A stretch of DNA of 64,000 nt from Aureliella helgolandensis (GCF_007752135.1 NZ_CP036298.1:6936501-7000500); one strand, 5' to 3'. Shown: positions 47,817 to 58,557, numbered from the stretch's first letter. The notes: generated from the sequence alone by a model not told the origin. Program-made: numbers and translations.

Positions 47817-49436
47817 CTAGGAAACCGAACCTTCAACGCGTCGCTTTTCCTTATCTTCCTTGTCATAGTTCGTAACCAAGGCTTCGGTCGTCAGCAATAG
47901 GCCGGCAATGCTACCCGCGTTGGCCAACGCAGTTCGCACAACCTTAACCGGGTCGATAATGCCACTCTTGAGCATGTCGACGTAGGCACCCTTGTTGGCG
48001 TCGTACCCTTGGGACAACGGCTTTTGGCTGACTTCGTCCGCAACCACCGATCCGTCAAGCCCAGCGTTATCTGCAATCTGACGCAGCGGAGCGGACAGCG
48101 AGCGGCGGATGATCTGCGCGCCAATCTTCTCGTCACCCTTGCACTTGTCGATGCACGCTTGAACCGCTTCCGTACAACGAATCAGCGCCACACCACCACC
48201 AGGAAGAATGCCTTCTTCCATAGCAGCTCGCGTCGCATGCAGTGCGTCTTCAACCCGCGCTTTCTTCTGCTTCATGTCCGCTTCGGTCTCAGCACCAACG
48301 CTTACCACAGCAACGCCACCGGCGAGCTTGGCCAAACGCTCTTGCAACTTTTCGCGGTCGTATTCGCTGTCGGTCTGCTCGATCTGAGCACGGATCTGTC
48401 CAACGCGTTGATCAATCGTCTTGCGATCACCAGCACCTTCGACAATCGTCGTGGTTCCCTTGTCGATCGAAACCTTCTTGGCCCGACCCAACTGCTCCAT
48501 GGTGATCTTCTCGAGCTGGATTCCCAGGTCGTCGCTGATGAAAGTACCACCGGTCAATACCGCGATATCCCCCATCATCGCCTTGCGACGATCGCCAAAT
48601 CCAGGTGCCTTGACTGCACAGACATTCAACGTTCCACGCAACTTGTTGACCACCAGCAAGGTCAATGCTTCCGCATCGATATCTTCGGCGATAATCAACA
48701 GGGGACGCCCCGTTTGACTCGCTTGCTCCAACACGGGCACCAAATCGCGAATGTTGCTGATCTTCTTTTCGTACAAGAGGACCAACGCATCTTCGAAATC
48801 ACAAGACATACTGCCTGGTGTCGTGATGAAATAAGGCGAGATGTAGCCCTTATCGAACTGCATCCCATCGACGTACTCTACGGAAGTTTCGGCAGTCTTG
48901 CCCTCTTCAACCGTGATCACGCCATCCTTGCCAACTCGCTCGAGCGCTTCTGCCAACAGATCGCCAATCGCCATGTCATTGTTGGCACTGATCGCACCAA
49001 CTTGAGCCACTTGCTGACGGTCGCTAACCGGCTTGCCCAGCTCGTGCAACTTGGCGACTGCCGCCTCCACAGCTTTCTCAATTCCGCGACGAACCGCGGT
49101 AGGATTGCTGCCAGCTACGATATTTCGCAGACCTTCTTTGAAGATCGCACGCGCTAGTACGGTGGCAGTTGTCGTGCCGTCTCCCGCCAGGTCACTCGTC
49201 TTTTGAGCAACTTCGACGACGAGCTTCGCACCCATGTTTTCGAACCGGTCTTCCAGTTCGATCTCCTTGGCAACCGTCACCCCGTCCTTCGTCACGGTCG
49301 GGCCACCGAAGCTCTTGTCGATAATGACATTGCGACCAGTGGGGCCCATCGTGACGGCTACGGCGTCCGCCAGTTTCTCGACGCCACGCAACATGCGTGT
49401 GCGTGCGTGATCTTCAAACATCAACTGCTTTGCCAC
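47817..49436 (-). CDS. groL: GroEL chaperonin, copy without GGM tail
   Basis: 539 residues, GTG start with AGGACAGG upstream. Equatorial, intermediate and apical domains are complete: [10 protein letters not shown] (ATP), [30 protein letters not shown] and [11 protein letters not shown]. It differs from the second copy in lacking the Gly-Gly-Met C-terminus; it ends in a charged tail ([13 protein letters not shown]). It lies 100 bases downstream of groES. The tail inside the ring cavity influences folding, so the two GroELs may serve different clients. Confidence 0.96.
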   Translation of the reverse strand: MAKQLMFEDHARTRMLRGVEKLADAVAVTMGPTGRNVIIDKSFGGPTVTKDGVTVAKEIELEDRFENMGAKLVVEVAQKTSDLAGDGTTTATVLARAIFKEGLRNIVAGSNPTAVRRGIEKAVEAAVAKLHELGKPVSDRQQVAQVGAISANNDMAIGDLLAEALERVGKDGVITVEEGKTAETSVEYVDGMQFDKGYISPYFITTPGSMSCDFEDALVLLYEKKISNIRDLVPVLEQASQTGRPLLIIAEDIDAEALTLLVVNKLRGTLNVCAVKAPGFGDRRKAMMGDIAVLTGGTFISDDLGIQLEKITMEQLGRAKKVSIDKGTTTIVEGAGDRKTIDQRVGQIRAQIEQTDSEYDREKLQERLAKLAGGVAVVSVGAETEADMKQKKARVEDALHATRAAMEEGILPGGGVALIRCTEAVQACIDKCKGDEKIGAQIIRRSLSAPLRQIADNAGLDGSVVADEVSQKPLSQGYDANKGAYVDMLKSGIIDPVKVVRTALANAGSIAGLLLTTEALVTNYDKEDKEKRRVEGSVS

Positions 49437-49536
49437 GCTACCTGTCCTTCATTTTGATTGTTGTAGTTGGGGGGAGTGGGCGGAACGCTCGCAAGCATTC
49501 CGCCACTACGCTTTGAGAGAAGCAAGGACTGGTGAA

Positions 49537-49836
49537 TTACACCAAAACCTTTGCCAAGATGTCACTCTCACGAAGAATCTTGACTTCTTGGCCGTCGACT
49601 TCCAACTCGCTTCCACCGTACTTGCCGTAGATCACGACATCGCCGACAGCAACCGACAAGGCTCCACGATTGCCGCTATCCAGCAGACGTCCTGGACCAA
49701 CGGCCACTACCGTACCGCGCTGTGGCTTCTCTTGCGCCGAGTCAGGCAGCACAATGCCTCCAGCCGTCGTAGCTTCAGCCTCTTCGGGCTTAACAACAAT
49801 CCGATCATCCAAAGGACGAATTTTCAACTTAGCCAT
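49537..49836 (-). CDS. groES: GroES co-chaperonin
   Basis: 99 residues. Family sequence throughout: KIRPLDDRIVVKPEEAE, the mobile loop ATTAGGIVLPDSAQEKPQRG, then GTVVAVGPGR and GDVVIYGKYGGSELEVDGQE. AGGAA lies before ATG 49836. It caps both or either GroEL; it sits between the two groEL genes on the same strand. Confidence 0.97.
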   Translation of the reverse strand: MAKLKIRPLDDRIVVKPEEAEATTAGGIVLPDSAQEKPQRGTVVAVGPGRLLDSGNRGALSVAVGDVVIYGKYGGSELEVDGQEVKILRESDILAKVLV

Positions 49837-49886
49837 GCTTAAATTCCTATTTCAAAATGTGTTGATATATGTATGAATCGAACGAA

Positions 49887-51605
49887 CTACATCATGCCGG
49901 GCATACCGCCCATGCCACCCATGCCAGGCATTCCGCCCATGCCGCCCATGCCGCCCATGCCACCCATTGGGTCCATGCCGCCCATGCCGTGATCATGATG
50001 GTCACCGCCGCCAGCTTCCTCTTCGACAGGAATTTCTGCGATCAGCGACTCGGTGGTTAGCAGTAGCGAAGCCACACTCGCAGCATTCGTCAACGCAGTC
50101 CGTACAACCTTCGTGGGGTCGATAATGCCAGCTTCTACCATGTCGGTATAACGATCCATATTGGCATCGTAACCCTCGGTTTTGCCCTTTTGCTGACGCA
50201 CGCGATTCACAACCACCGCACCGTCCAACCCAGCGTTATTGGCGATCGCTCGCAGTGGGTAGTCCAGCACGTTGAGAATGATATCCGCACCGAATTGCTC
50301 ATCACCCTCAAGTTTGAGTTTCTTGAGAGCCGCTTCACAGCGAATCAAAGCTACTCCACCACCGGGCACAATACCTTCGTGCAAAGCGGCTTGCGTCGCA
50401 GCCTTGGCATCGTCGAGAAGGGCCTTGCGCTCCTTCATTTCCGTCTCGGTGACAGCACCTACGGAAATCTGAGCCACGCCACCAGCCAATTTGGCCAAGC
50501 GCTCTTGCAACTTCTCGCGATCGTAATCGCTGTCGGTATTCTCAATTTCGCGGCGAATCTGATCGGCACGCGCGATGATGGCATCTTTCTTACCAGCACC
50601 ACTTACCAGGATGGTCTGCTCGCTGGTAATGCGAATCTTCTTAGCTCGGCCAAGGTCTGACAGCTTAACGCTCTCCAGATCAATGCCCAAATCCTTGAAA
50701 ATCGCTTGCCCACCGGTCAATGCAGCCAAGTCTCCCATGATCGCCTTGCGACGATCACCATAGCCAGGAGCCTTAACAGCACAAACGCTCAAGATGCCAC
50801 GCATCTTATTCACAACCAGGGTGGCGAGCGCTTCACCGTCAACGTCTTCCGCAATGATCAGCAACGGCTTCTTAGCCTTGCTGGCTGCTTCCAACAACGG
50901 GATCAGCTTCTTATTGGAGCTAATCTTCTCTTCGAAGATTAGAATGTGACAATCATCGAGCTCAACGCTGACATCGTCAGGGTTGGTCACAAAGTGAGGC
51001 GACAGGAATCCACGATCGAACTGCATGCCTTCGACCACTTCTACCGTGGTCTCACTTCCACGGCCTTCTTCTACCGTGATCACGCCATCCTTACCAACCT
51101 TGATGAAGGCATCGGCCAGCACGTCGCCAATTGCAGGGTCGTTATTACCTGCAATGGTTGCAACCTGCTTGATTTCCTTCTTGCTCTTTTCGTCGATTTT
51201 AATCGACATCTTATTCAGAGCCGCAGTAACCGTTTCAACCGCCTTAGCAATTCCACGCGCCAAGGACATGGGGTCAGCACCCCCGGCGACCATTTTCAGG
51301 CCTTCGCGGAAAATCGCTTCCGAAAGAACCGTAGCAGTCGTGGTTCCATCCCCCGCCACATCATTGGTCTTACTGGCAGCTTCCTTAACCAGTTGCGCGC
51401 CCAGATTCTCAAACGGGTCATCCAGCTCGATATCCTCAGCAACGGTCACGCCGTCCTTCGTCACCTTCGGCGATCCCCAACCTTTGTCGAGTACCGCATT
51501 GCGCCCCCGTGGACCCAGGGTGCTGCGGACCGCCCGCGCCAACTTCGAGACGCCAGCCAACAGCGGCTGCCTTGCGTCGTCATCGAATACCATCTGTTTC
51601 GCCAC
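49887..51605 (-). CDS. groL: GroEL chaperonin, copy with Gly-Gly-Met tail
   Basis: 572 residues, GTG start with GGAGG nine bases upstream. All GroEL blocks are present ([56 protein letters not shown]). The C-terminus is a His-Asp stretch (DHHDHGMGG) followed by a GGM-rich tail, the classical form. First gene of the groEL-groES-groEL set; no CIRCE element was found upstream. Confidence 0.97.
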   Translation of the reverse strand: MAKQMVFDDDARQPLLAGVSKLARAVRSTLGPRGRNAVLDKGWGSPKVTKDGVTVAEDIELDDPFENLGAQLVKEAASKTNDVAGDGTTTATVLSEAIFREGLKMVAGGADPMSLARGIAKAVETVTAALNKMSIKIDEKSKKEIKQVATIAGNNDPAIGDVLADAFIKVGKDGVITVEEGRGSETTVEVVEGMQFDRGFLSPHFVTNPDDVSVELDDCHILIFEEKISSNKKLIPLLEAASKAKKPLLIIAEDVDGEALATLVVNKMRGILSVCAVKAPGYGDRRKAIMGDLAALTGGQAIFKDLGIDLESVKLSDLGRAKKIRITSEQTILVSGAGKKDAIIARADQIRREIENTDSDYDREKLQERLAKLAGGVAQISVGAVTETEMKERKALLDDAKAATQAALHEGIVPGGGVALIRCEAALKKLKLEGDEQFGADIILNVLDYPLRAIANNAGLDGAVVVNRVRQQKGKTEGYDANMDRYTDMVEAGIIDPTKVVRTALTNAASVASLLLTTESLIAEIPVEEEAGGGDHHDHGMGGMDPMGGMGGMGGMGGMPGMGGMGGMPGMM

Positions 51606-52324
51606 GTTCAGTATCCTCCAATGTGGATGAGAACTCTAAGAACTCGAATTCGTTCTAAATCTAAATTGCTTATCTTTCGGCCGATCTCAACCAGCCGTTC
51701 AGTGCTTGCGCAGTCAGTCTGGCAGTTGCCGAACTGTGGAGGCTCCCAATGCAAACCCTGTGCCACTCGTAACAGCAAGGTCGAAATTGACGGCTCCCAG
51801 GGGGCCGCGACCGACGCCCAACCAGCTCCCCTCTCCCTGCCAGCGGATTTGGCAGCCCTCCCACGATCCCTTGCCTGCCTCGCAGGCCTTACCCGCTCTC
51901 CAGCCTCTCTCGACGATTGAATAGGTGTCGAACTAGCCGAACGAACTGCAGCCATCGCCCCACCGGCCCCCATTAGGATTGAAGCCTCAGATAGATTGGG
52001 AACACAGGAAAGAAAATAACTGAGGAAAGAAAACACTCAGGCAAAGAAAACAGGTGGCAGGAGCTTTCAACCTCCCCCTCCCCCTGCAATAAACGGCTAA
52101 CAGCCCACCCCACGCATGAAAACCTACAGCGTCCCTTCCGACAACAGCTTGATGCCGGCAGCTTGTTTACCGCCCACCTGCCGCCCATCCCCACAAATTC
52201 GGGCCACCTCCCAGCCTCCGGTCCAATCAGCAGGCATAATTCCCCAGCAGCCGAACGCCACCCGCTCATTTGGCATCCTGCGAAACGTGCCAATTTGACA
52301 GCCAAACCTCCTGGAAACCTATCC
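51606..52324. other. 719-base gap upstream of the chaperone block
   Basis: Divergent region between groEL (minus) and a membrane protein gene (plus). I looked for CIRCE and sigma-32-type sites and saw neither. AGAAC...GTTCT around an EcoRI-like CGAATTCG word lies at about 51635-51660, close to the groEL start. The right part is C-rich with no credible gene. Confidence 0.45.
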
Positions 52325-52951
52325 ATGGAAGCCGAAGAAGAAGCAATCAATCCCTACGCACTCGCAATCTCCGACGATCACGAGCCCTTCGAACAGTCTA
52401 AGGCTAACGAGCCCCGGCCGCCGCGGCGAAGCTGGCTCCAGTCAATCCTCGTCTGGTCCGCAGTTTGCATCATCAGCGCTGCTCCCAGTTTCTTTTGGGG
52501 ACTGACGATCGCCAACAATCAGATCCTGGCCATGGCGACCGGTATCGCCATCTTCATTGCCGCCTACACCATCGCCGACCAAATCACCCAGCGCCACCCC
52601 TGGCGGGCGCGCCGCATCATTCGTCAAGTCCTGAAAACAGGCTACATCAGCCGCATTGTAATTACGGTCATTTTCCCTGTCGGGGCATGGCTCGATATGA
52701 TCTGCGGCCTCTTCTCGGTGGGACTCACGAACAGACTCAGGCATTCGAATTGGGGGGACAATTTCCCTCGAACTCGCGACGGACAGGACGCGATGACGTT
52801 TGTCGACTGCCTACTGACGACGCTGATCCAAGGCGTGCTGCTCAATCTAGTCCTCCTGGCCTATATGCTCGTAATTGCCGCTATGATCCTTTCGATCACC
52901 CAGCTCCAACGCTCTTGGCCTAGCCAAGATCCGCCTCCACCGACAGAATAG
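52325..52951 (+). CDS. Membrane protein with about four transmembrane segments, unknown
   Basis: 208 residues from ATG 52325; a longer in-frame extension upstream is Pro/His-rich and unlike a protein. A polar start (MEAEEEAINPYALAISDDHE) is followed by hydrophobic segments SILVWSAVCIISAAPSFFWG, LAMATGIAIFIAAYTIA, ISRIVITVIFPVGAWLDMIC and LLNLVLLAYMLVIAAMILS. No family recognised. It is 138 bases upstream of yidC on the same strand. Confidence 0.6.
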   Translation: MEAEEEAINPYALAISDDHEPFEQSKANEPRPPRRSWLQSILVWSAVCIISAAPSFFWGLTIANNQILAMATGIAIFIAAYTIADQITQRHPWRARRIIRQVLKTGYISRIVITVIFPVGAWLDMICGLFSVGLTNRLRHSNWGDNFPRTRDGQDAMTFVDCLLTTLIQGVLLNLVLLAYMLVIAAMILSITQLQRSWPSQDPPPPTE

Positions 52952-53089
52952 TCCGTTTGCTATAGGATCGCTCGAACAACTCCTGTCACCCCCACATCCC
53001 CAGCAAAAGTACGCACTTGGTGGGCACAGCGCTTGTTCGACCGATTCTCTCCCACACCGGCTTGACCTCAGTAGATTGAGAATTCTGAA

Positions 53090-55630
53090 GTGGATCGACG
53101 ATTCCTAACCTGGCTAATGCTCACCACGGCCCTGTGCTTTCTGTACCTGAGCATGCGACCGCAAGTCCCTGAGGAAAAGCCTGATGCGAAGCGGCAAGCC
53201 GCCCAACAACAGGACCCTCTCCAGCTCGACCAGCCTGCACCGGCAGATGATGGCGAGCCTGTGGCCGATTCACCGGAAGCCGACACGCCCGAAAAGGGCG
53301 TTGGGGAAATTGGCGCAGAGGCCGACGCCCCCACCAAGGCGGCCCGGCCCGAAAACCCCTCACAAACCATCCTCCTGGGATCCATGGATCCCAGCAAGAA
53401 TTTCAACCTCCTCGTAGCTCTGAACAGCCGCGGGGCAGCTCTCGAGCGCGCCGAACTGGTTGGCCAAAGCTCTCCCGGAGAGTTCCGCTTCCGAGCCCTC
53501 GAACACGACGGGGGCTACCTCGGCTACTTGGGGCTCACCGAAGAGCTCACCGGCCTGCAAATCCACACGATCCCGGAGGGTTCTGCGGCTGCCGCGGCCA
53601 CCTCTCCCGATGCCACTGGCGGCCTGCAGATCGGCGACGTCATCTCCGAACTCAACGGCCAATCGACCTCCAGCCTGCGCGAATGGCAACTCGCACTCAA
53701 GGAAACCCGCCCCCACGAGCAGGCTCAACTGGTCGTCTCCCGCATGGTGGCCGGGGCTCCCAAAAAACTGTCCTACACGGCCAGTTTAAGCCAAGCTCCC
53801 CTGGACATCATCCGCGTTCACGAGCGGGCTCCCGAAGCGGTCCCTGGCAATTTGGCCCGCGCTAGCCTGATCACCACCATCGCCTCGCTCAACGAGGCGC
53901 GCATCCCGGCCGGACGCTCTGCCTTCCCCGCACTGCAGGAAGCCAGCCAACTGAACTGGGCCAGCGAACCGCTCGAGGTACCAGGCGGGCAGGGCGTCAC
54001 CTTCCGCTTGCCACTAGAGAGCCTGCTGGCCAGTACCGGACGCCCCGGGAAGCTGGAAATCGTCAAACACTACCGGCTACTTCCAGCCAGCGAAGCGAAC
54101 GACGGCTTCACGCTCGATTTAGAAACCATCATTGAGAACCACAATGACGAAGCAGTCAAAGCTTCGTTCCGCCAGGAAGGCCTGGCCGGACTGACCCTAG
54201 AAGGCTGGTGGTACTCCGTAAAAATCAGCCCCCACATGTTCTCCGGAGCTGGCCAACGGGATGTGATCTACAACACCCCCTTTGCCAGCCACGATATTCG
54301 CACCACGCGTCAGATCAATGACCACGCCAAGAAAACCCCCGCCCAGCCCGACATGATCCTGTTTTCGGAGAATGAACCTGCCGAAGCGAGATCGCTGAAG
54401 TACATCGGGCTAGATGCGCAGTATTTCAATGCCTCGCTGATTCCGCACCCCGATGCCCCCGATTCCCTCAGCAACCTGCGGCAAGCGGGCGCTTCGGCCG
54501 TGGCTAACGTCGAGGATATTGTCAAATCGCAAGCCCAGGCTACCAACGTCTCCTTCTGGATCGACTCAGCGGAGTCGGCGATTGCCGCCGAGGGACAAAT
54601 CAGCCAACGCTACCAAGTCTTCCTAGGCCCCAAGGACACTCAAGTCCTGGCCGATCATGGACTCGATCGCGCAATTGAGTACGGTTGGTTTCCCTGGATC
54701 GCCAAGCCACTATCTGCCATTCTGCATTTCTTCTACGCCATCGTCCGTAATTACGGCCTGGCCATTGTCATGCTGACAGTTATGGTGCGGGGACTGATGT
54801 TTCCCCTCGGCCGCAAAGCGGCCATGAACGCGCAGCGAATGCAGGAACTGCAGCCAGAGCTCAAACGAATCAACGAGCTCTACAAAGACAACATGGAAAA
54901 GCGTGCCAAGGCGATGCAGGAACTGTACGCCAAGCACAATTTCAAACCGCTGGCTGGCTGCCTGCCGATGTTCATCCAGCTGCCAATCTTCATTGGGCTC
55001 TATCGCTGCTTGAGCGTCGACATCTCGCTCCGCCAGCAGCCACTGATCCCTGGCATCGAATGGTGCTCCAATCTGGCAGCCCCTGACCAACTCCTCGACT
55101 GGAGTTCCTGGATGCCAGCCTTCTTCGCGGAACGTGGCGTGGGCTGGTTGGGCCCATACTTCAATATCCTTCCGATGGTCACGGTCCTGCTCTTTATCGT
55201 GCAGCAAAAAATGCTCATGCCTAAGGCAACCGACGACCAAACCCGCATGACCCAGAACATGATGCAAGTCATGACCATCTTCATGGGGGTCCTGTTCTTC
55301 AAAGTTCCCAGTGGTCTATGCATCTACTTCATCACCTCCAGCCTCTGGTCGCTCGTGGAGCGAAAGCTGGTGAAGCGGATGACACCTCCCACGTCGCCCG
55401 CCCTACTGGCGGCAGGTACCGATGGCAAAGGGCCCGACGGGAAATCCCCCTCGAAACCTAGCGGCAATCCCAAGGGGAGCCCCGGCAGTCGCAAACGCCG
55501 CGGCGAGAGCGAAGCAGCCCCACCCTCGAAAACGGCCAGCAAAATGCAAGAGTTGGCTAAAATGCTAGAAAAACCCGCTGTCAAATCGGCCACGCAACGC
55601 GGCTCGCGCAAGAATCGCAAACGCAATTAA
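53090..55630 (+). CDS. yidC: YidC membrane insertase with a PDZ-like insert
   Basis: 846 residues, GTG start, longer than usual (about 550). One N-terminal membrane segment (LTWLMLTTALCFLYLSM) is followed by an acidic linker and the periplasmic P1 domain. Inside P1 lies a PDZ-like fold at about 145-235 (YLGLTEELTGLQIHTIPEGS, GLQIGDVISELNGQSTSSL), an unusual insert. The YidC/Oxa1 core follows (YGLAIVMLTVMVRGLMFPLG, QELQPELKRINELYKDNMEK, KPLAGCLPMFIQLPIFIGLY). The tail is Lys/Arg/Ser/Pro rich. It inserts proteins into the inner membrane alone or with Sec. sdaA follows after 12 bases. Confidence 0.92.
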   Translation: MDRRFLTWLMLTTALCFLYLSMRPQVPEEKPDAKRQAAQQQDPLQLDQPAPADDGEPVADSPEADTPEKGVGEIGAEADAPTKAARPENPSQTILLGSMDPSKNFNLLVALNSRGAALERAELVGQSSPGEFRFRALEHDGGYLGYLGLTEELTGLQIHTIPEGSAAAAATSPDATGGLQIGDVISELNGQSTSSLREWQLALKETRPHEQAQLVVSRMVAGAPKKLSYTASLSQAPLDIIRVHERAPEAVPGNLARASLITTIASLNEARIPAGRSAFPALQEASQLNWASEPLEVPGGQGVTFRLPLESLLASTGRPGKLEIVKHYRLLPASEANDGFTLDLETIIENHNDEAVKASFRQEGLAGLTLEGWWYSVKISPHMFSGAGQRDVIYNTPFASHDIRTTRQINDHAKKTPAQPDMILFSENEPAEARSLKYIGLDAQYFNASLIPHPDAPDSLSNLRQAGASAVANVEDIVKSQAQATNVSFWIDSAESAIAAEGQISQRYQVFLGPKDTQVLADHGLDRAIEYGWFPWIAKPLSAILHFFYAIVRNYGLAIVMLTVMVRGLMFPLGRKAAMNAQRMQELQPELKRINELYKDNMEKRAKAMQELYAKHNFKPLAGCLPMFIQLPIFIGLYRCLSVDISLRQQPLIPGIEWCSNLAAPDQLLDWSSWMPAFFAERGVGWLGPYFNILPMVTVLLFIVQQKMLMPKATDDQTRMTQNMMQVMTIFMGVLFFKVPSGLCIYFITSSLWSLVERKLVKRMTPPTSPALLAAGTDGKGPDGKSPSKPSGNPKGSPGSRKRRGESEAAPPSKTASKMQELAKMLEKPAVKSATQRGSRKNRKRN

Positions 55631-55642
55631 GATCGGTCCACG

Positions 55643-57076
55643 ATGATCAGCCTGTTCGAGCTCCTCAAGATCGGCATTGGTCCCAGCAGCTCCCACACCG
55701 TGGGCCCCATGCTGGCCGCCCTGACCTTTACCCAGGAGCTGGAACCTCAGGCCGAAGCAGTCCAACGCATCCAGGTTGAACTCTTTGGCTCGCTGGGCCT
55801 TACCGGCATTGGTCACCGCACCGATTGCGCCGTACTGATGGGACTCTGCGGAGAACATCCGCGAACCGTAGACCCCAATTCAATCGACGCTCGCGTGGGG
55901 CGAATTCTCGAGTCCCAGCAGCTGAATTGGTTGGACCGTTTCCAGATCCCCTTCGACGCCCCCCACGACCTGCTCTTCAATCGGCAAGAGTCGCTACCGC
56001 AGCACCCCAACGGCATGCGCTGCCAAGCGTGGTCTGCTAGTGGGGCCCTAATACTCCAACGCGAGTACTTTTCCATCGGTGGCGGATTTGTAGTCACCGC
56101 AGAACAGCTGCAAGCCAACCAGGCGGGGCAGGGCAGGGGAGAGGATACCGGCAACGCAGAAAGCCGATGTCCCTTTCCATTCACGTCGGCCGATGAGTTG
56201 CTGGAGATCTGCCGCACGCGAAAGCTGTCCATTGCGGAAGTCATCCACCGCAACGAACTCGCCTTTTACAGCTCCGACGAGATCGACTCGCAATTGGATG
56301 CGATTTGGCAGGTCATGACCGACAGCATCGCCGCTGGCTGCCGAACCGAGGGAGTGCTGGCAGGAGGCCTGGGCATCCGCCGACGCGCCCCCGAAATCTT
56401 CCGAAAGCTCTCCACGCTCCCCAACGGCCAATCGACGACAGAACCACCGCCCAGCGAATCCCCCTCACCGGTCGATCCGCTCCAACAAATGGACTGGGTT
56501 ACCCTGTACGCACTGGCGGTTAATGAAGAAAACGCAGCTGGCGGACGCGTTGTGACCGCACCCACCAACGGGGCAGCCGGGGTTATCCCCGCCGTGGCTC
56601 GCTACTACGAGCGTTTTCTGCCCCAAGCCAATCGCGCCGGTGTGCATGAATTCCTCAAAACAGCCGCAGCCATCGGCATGCTCTACAAACGCAACGCCTC
56701 ATTGTCAGCCGCTGAAATGGGCTGCCAAGGGGAAGTCGGCGTAGCCTGCTCCATGGCCGCCGGTGGGCTCGCGGCCGTCATGGGAGGCTCCCCCCAACAG
56801 ATCGAGAACGCTGCCGAAATCGGCATGGAGCACAATCTTGGGCTGACCTGCGATCCGATCGCAGGACTCGTCCAAGTACCATGCATCGAACGCAATGCCA
56901 TGGGGGCCATCAAAGCGATCAATGCCGCTCGGCTGGCGGTCCTGTACGGCGATGGTCAACACCGCGTTTCCCTCGACCGAGTCATCGAAACCATGCGTCA
57001 GACTGGCGTCGACATGCAGAGCAAATACAAGGAAACCAGTCTCGGCGGCTTGGCGGTCAACGTTCCCATCTGCTAG
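55643..57076 (+). CDS. sdaA: L-serine ammonia-lyase (iron-sulfur dependent)
   Basis: 477 residues. Single-chain type: a beta domain at the N-terminus (SLFELLKIGIGPSSSHTVGP) and an alpha domain with the cluster cysteines in GCQGEVGVACSMAAGG and GLTCDPIAGLVQVPCIERN. It converts L-serine to pyruvate and ammonia with a [4Fe-4S] cluster. A Ser/Pro-rich linker around residues 255-275 is longer than usual. Tightly behind yidC, probably the same transcript. Confidence 0.95.
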   Translation: MISLFELLKIGIGPSSSHTVGPMLAALTFTQELEPQAEAVQRIQVELFGSLGLTGIGHRTDCAVLMGLCGEHPRTVDPNSIDARVGRILESQQLNWLDRFQIPFDAPHDLLFNRQESLPQHPNGMRCQAWSASGALILQREYFSIGGGFVVTAEQLQANQAGQGRGEDTGNAESRCPFPFTSADELLEICRTRKLSIAEVIHRNELAFYSSDEIDSQLDAIWQVMTDSIAAGCRTEGVLAGGLGIRRRAPEIFRKLSTLPNGQSTTEPPPSESPSPVDPLQQMDWVTLYALAVNEENAAGGRVVTAPTNGAAGVIPAVARYYERFLPQANRAGVHEFLKTAAAIGMLYKRNASLSAAEMGCQGEVGVACSMAAGGLAAVMGGSPQQIENAAEIGMEHNLGLTCDPIAGLVQVPCIERNAMGAIKAINAARLAVLYGDGQHRVSLDRVIETMRQTGVDMQSKYKETSLGGLAVNVPIC

Positions 57077-57614
57077 TGCATCCGCTAGATTCGATCTTCG
57101 TGCCGCATGCTACTGAAGCGGATGGCCAGTGGGGTAGGGATCTGCCCGTGGGCCAAGCCCGAGCCACTCGCTTATGGGGTTACTGGTATTGGGCTACTGG
57201 CGATTCGATCAGAACTGCAAAATCGCTGCTCCCTAGCCGACTTGGGACGGCATTGGAAAAACCAGCTCTAACGAACTTCCAAGCGGGGCAGGCAGAAAAC
57301 ACTGGCCCTGCCGATGCCACGCCTCCCCCAAAGTTAAACGGGCTGTTGAAATAGTAACCCGCCGCGTCAGCAAGGACAGGTGGTCGCCACTGCAGGGCGA
57401 TTAGGGGCACTTCCTGCACGTTAGAACTGAAGGCGCTATTAAATCAACAGCCCGTAAAGACAGGGGAGTCGGCAGTGAGCCTCCCGAACTTCGTTCTTGG
57501 GTCTTAAGTGCAGCCAGGCTTCCTATCGAACTGGGCTGACTGCGGAGCTCCTTGACTTGCCCCTCACCCCCAAGCATCCAACCGGATGCTTTTTGCCGTG
57601 TCGGCTCGCGAGGC
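57077..57614. other. 538-base gap holding a complete inverted-repeat element
   Basis: Between the sdaA stop and the small membrane protein stop. It contains the 116-bp element at 57339-57454; the remainder has no credible gene. Confidence 0.5.
57339..57454 (+). repeat. 116-bp inverted-repeat (MITE-like) element, copy 1
   Basis: Starts CGGGCTGTTGAAATAGTAAC and ends ATTAAATCAACAGCCCG; the outer 11 bases form a perfect inverted repeat. No coding capacity. It aligns without gaps to the copy at 58665-58780, about 87 of 116 positions by hand count. Confidence 0.85.
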
Positions 57615-57911
57615 TCACTCGGCCAACAACGGAGAGTCTGTTGCTGAGAACCCAGAGGGTTTGCGGAGCACGCCTGCCACAATCATGACTCCCAGACTTG
57701 CGGTATGCATTAACCAACATCCCGAATCGTCCGTCATGACGGTTCGCACCGTAAATCCAGCAACGAATAGCATCACCGCGAAATACAACATTTCGGTCAG
57801 GGGACACTGGCAACCGCTCTTGACGGTGTACAGGCCAAAGATGGCCCAAACGGTCATCAACGGGACCAACATTGCCGATGAAAAAAGAATTGCTTCGACG
57901 AGCCGTTCCAT
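57615..57911 (-). CDS. Small three-segment membrane protein, unknown
   Basis: 98 residues from ATG 57911, fixed by GGAAGG eight bases upstream. Hydrophobic segments: LVEAILFSSAMLVPLMTVWA IFGLY, then MLYFAVMLFVAGFTVRTVM and LMHTASLGVMIVAGVL. Cys residues sit in SGCQCPLTE. No family recognised. It is bracketed by two direct copies of the 116-bp element, 160 bases on one side and 754 on the other. Confidence 0.65.
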   Translation of the reverse strand: MERLVEAILFSSAMLVPLMTVWAIFGLYTVKSGCQCPLTEMLYFAVMLFVAGFTVRTVMTDDSGCWLMHTASLGVMIVAGVLRKPSGFSATDSPLLAE

Positions 57912-58428
57912 GTTCGAATCCTTCCGAAACAGGAGTGCTAATAAGATAAGAAACGCCCTGCGTTGAGAGAGTCTGACGGTTGGCTTCCAGCCACCGGAGT
58001 TGGCGCCCCGTCCATGAAGCACCAGAACTTTAACGATTCTCACCGCGAATTCCCTTATTAGCACACACGGTGTTTTACCAACAAGCCCAACCAAGAGAAA
58101 TCGTGTGCCGCTCTCAAGGCCGCGCAGCTCTCCAGGCAGGGCTCAAGTCGCGCGACCAACAACACTTCCGCTCCAACCTCCTGCAAGTCGTTTGGAGGAT
58201 CCAGCTTCACTGTGGCGCGCGCGGTGGGGCGCGCGGTGGCGAAAAAAGGACGTACCCCACCGGCCGAACCCCGGCGGGCTGTCGAAAAGTGCTACCAAGC
58301 GACCATGCCGCCGCTCCCCGTCGAACCGCATCGTCCCCTGCAACATGGCAGTCTGCCGTCGAATTCAACCACTCGGTGAGCCAGGTAAGGGAAAGCCGCT
58401 GCGAAAGCGTTAGCCGGGGAGCGCCATC

Positions 58429-58506
58429 GCGATTCAACCAGTCCGCGATTCAACCAGTCCGCGATTCAACCAGGCCGCGATTCAACAGTTCGCGATCAAC
58501 CGTTCT
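58429..58506 (+). repeat. 16-bp tandem array, about five units
   Basis: Units begin GCGATTCAACCAGTCC; two perfect, one with a single change, two shortened and decayed. Confidence 0.9.
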
Positions 58507-58515
58507 GCGACAGAT

Positions 58516-58557
58516 CGGAAGTCGGAAGTCGGAAGTCGGAAGTCGGGAGTCGGGAGT
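58516..58557 (+). repeat. 7-bp tandem array, CGGAAGT/CGGGAGT, six units
   Basis: Four CGGAAGT units followed by two CGGGAGT units, nine bases after the 16-bp array. Confidence 0.9.

Noticed and set aside
51606-51760. CIRCE element upstream of groEL
   Set aside because: No TTAGCACTC-N9-GAGTGCTAA or near match was seen.
50946-51920. 324-codon plus-strand frame inside groEL
   Set aside because: Antisense shadow of groEL.
57586-57966. Plus-strand frame opposite the small membrane protein
   Set aside because: The minus-strand frame has a good ribosome site and clear membrane segments; the plus frame is its shadow.
58429-58506. CRISPR array
   Set aside because: 16-bp units are contiguous, with no unique spacers between them.
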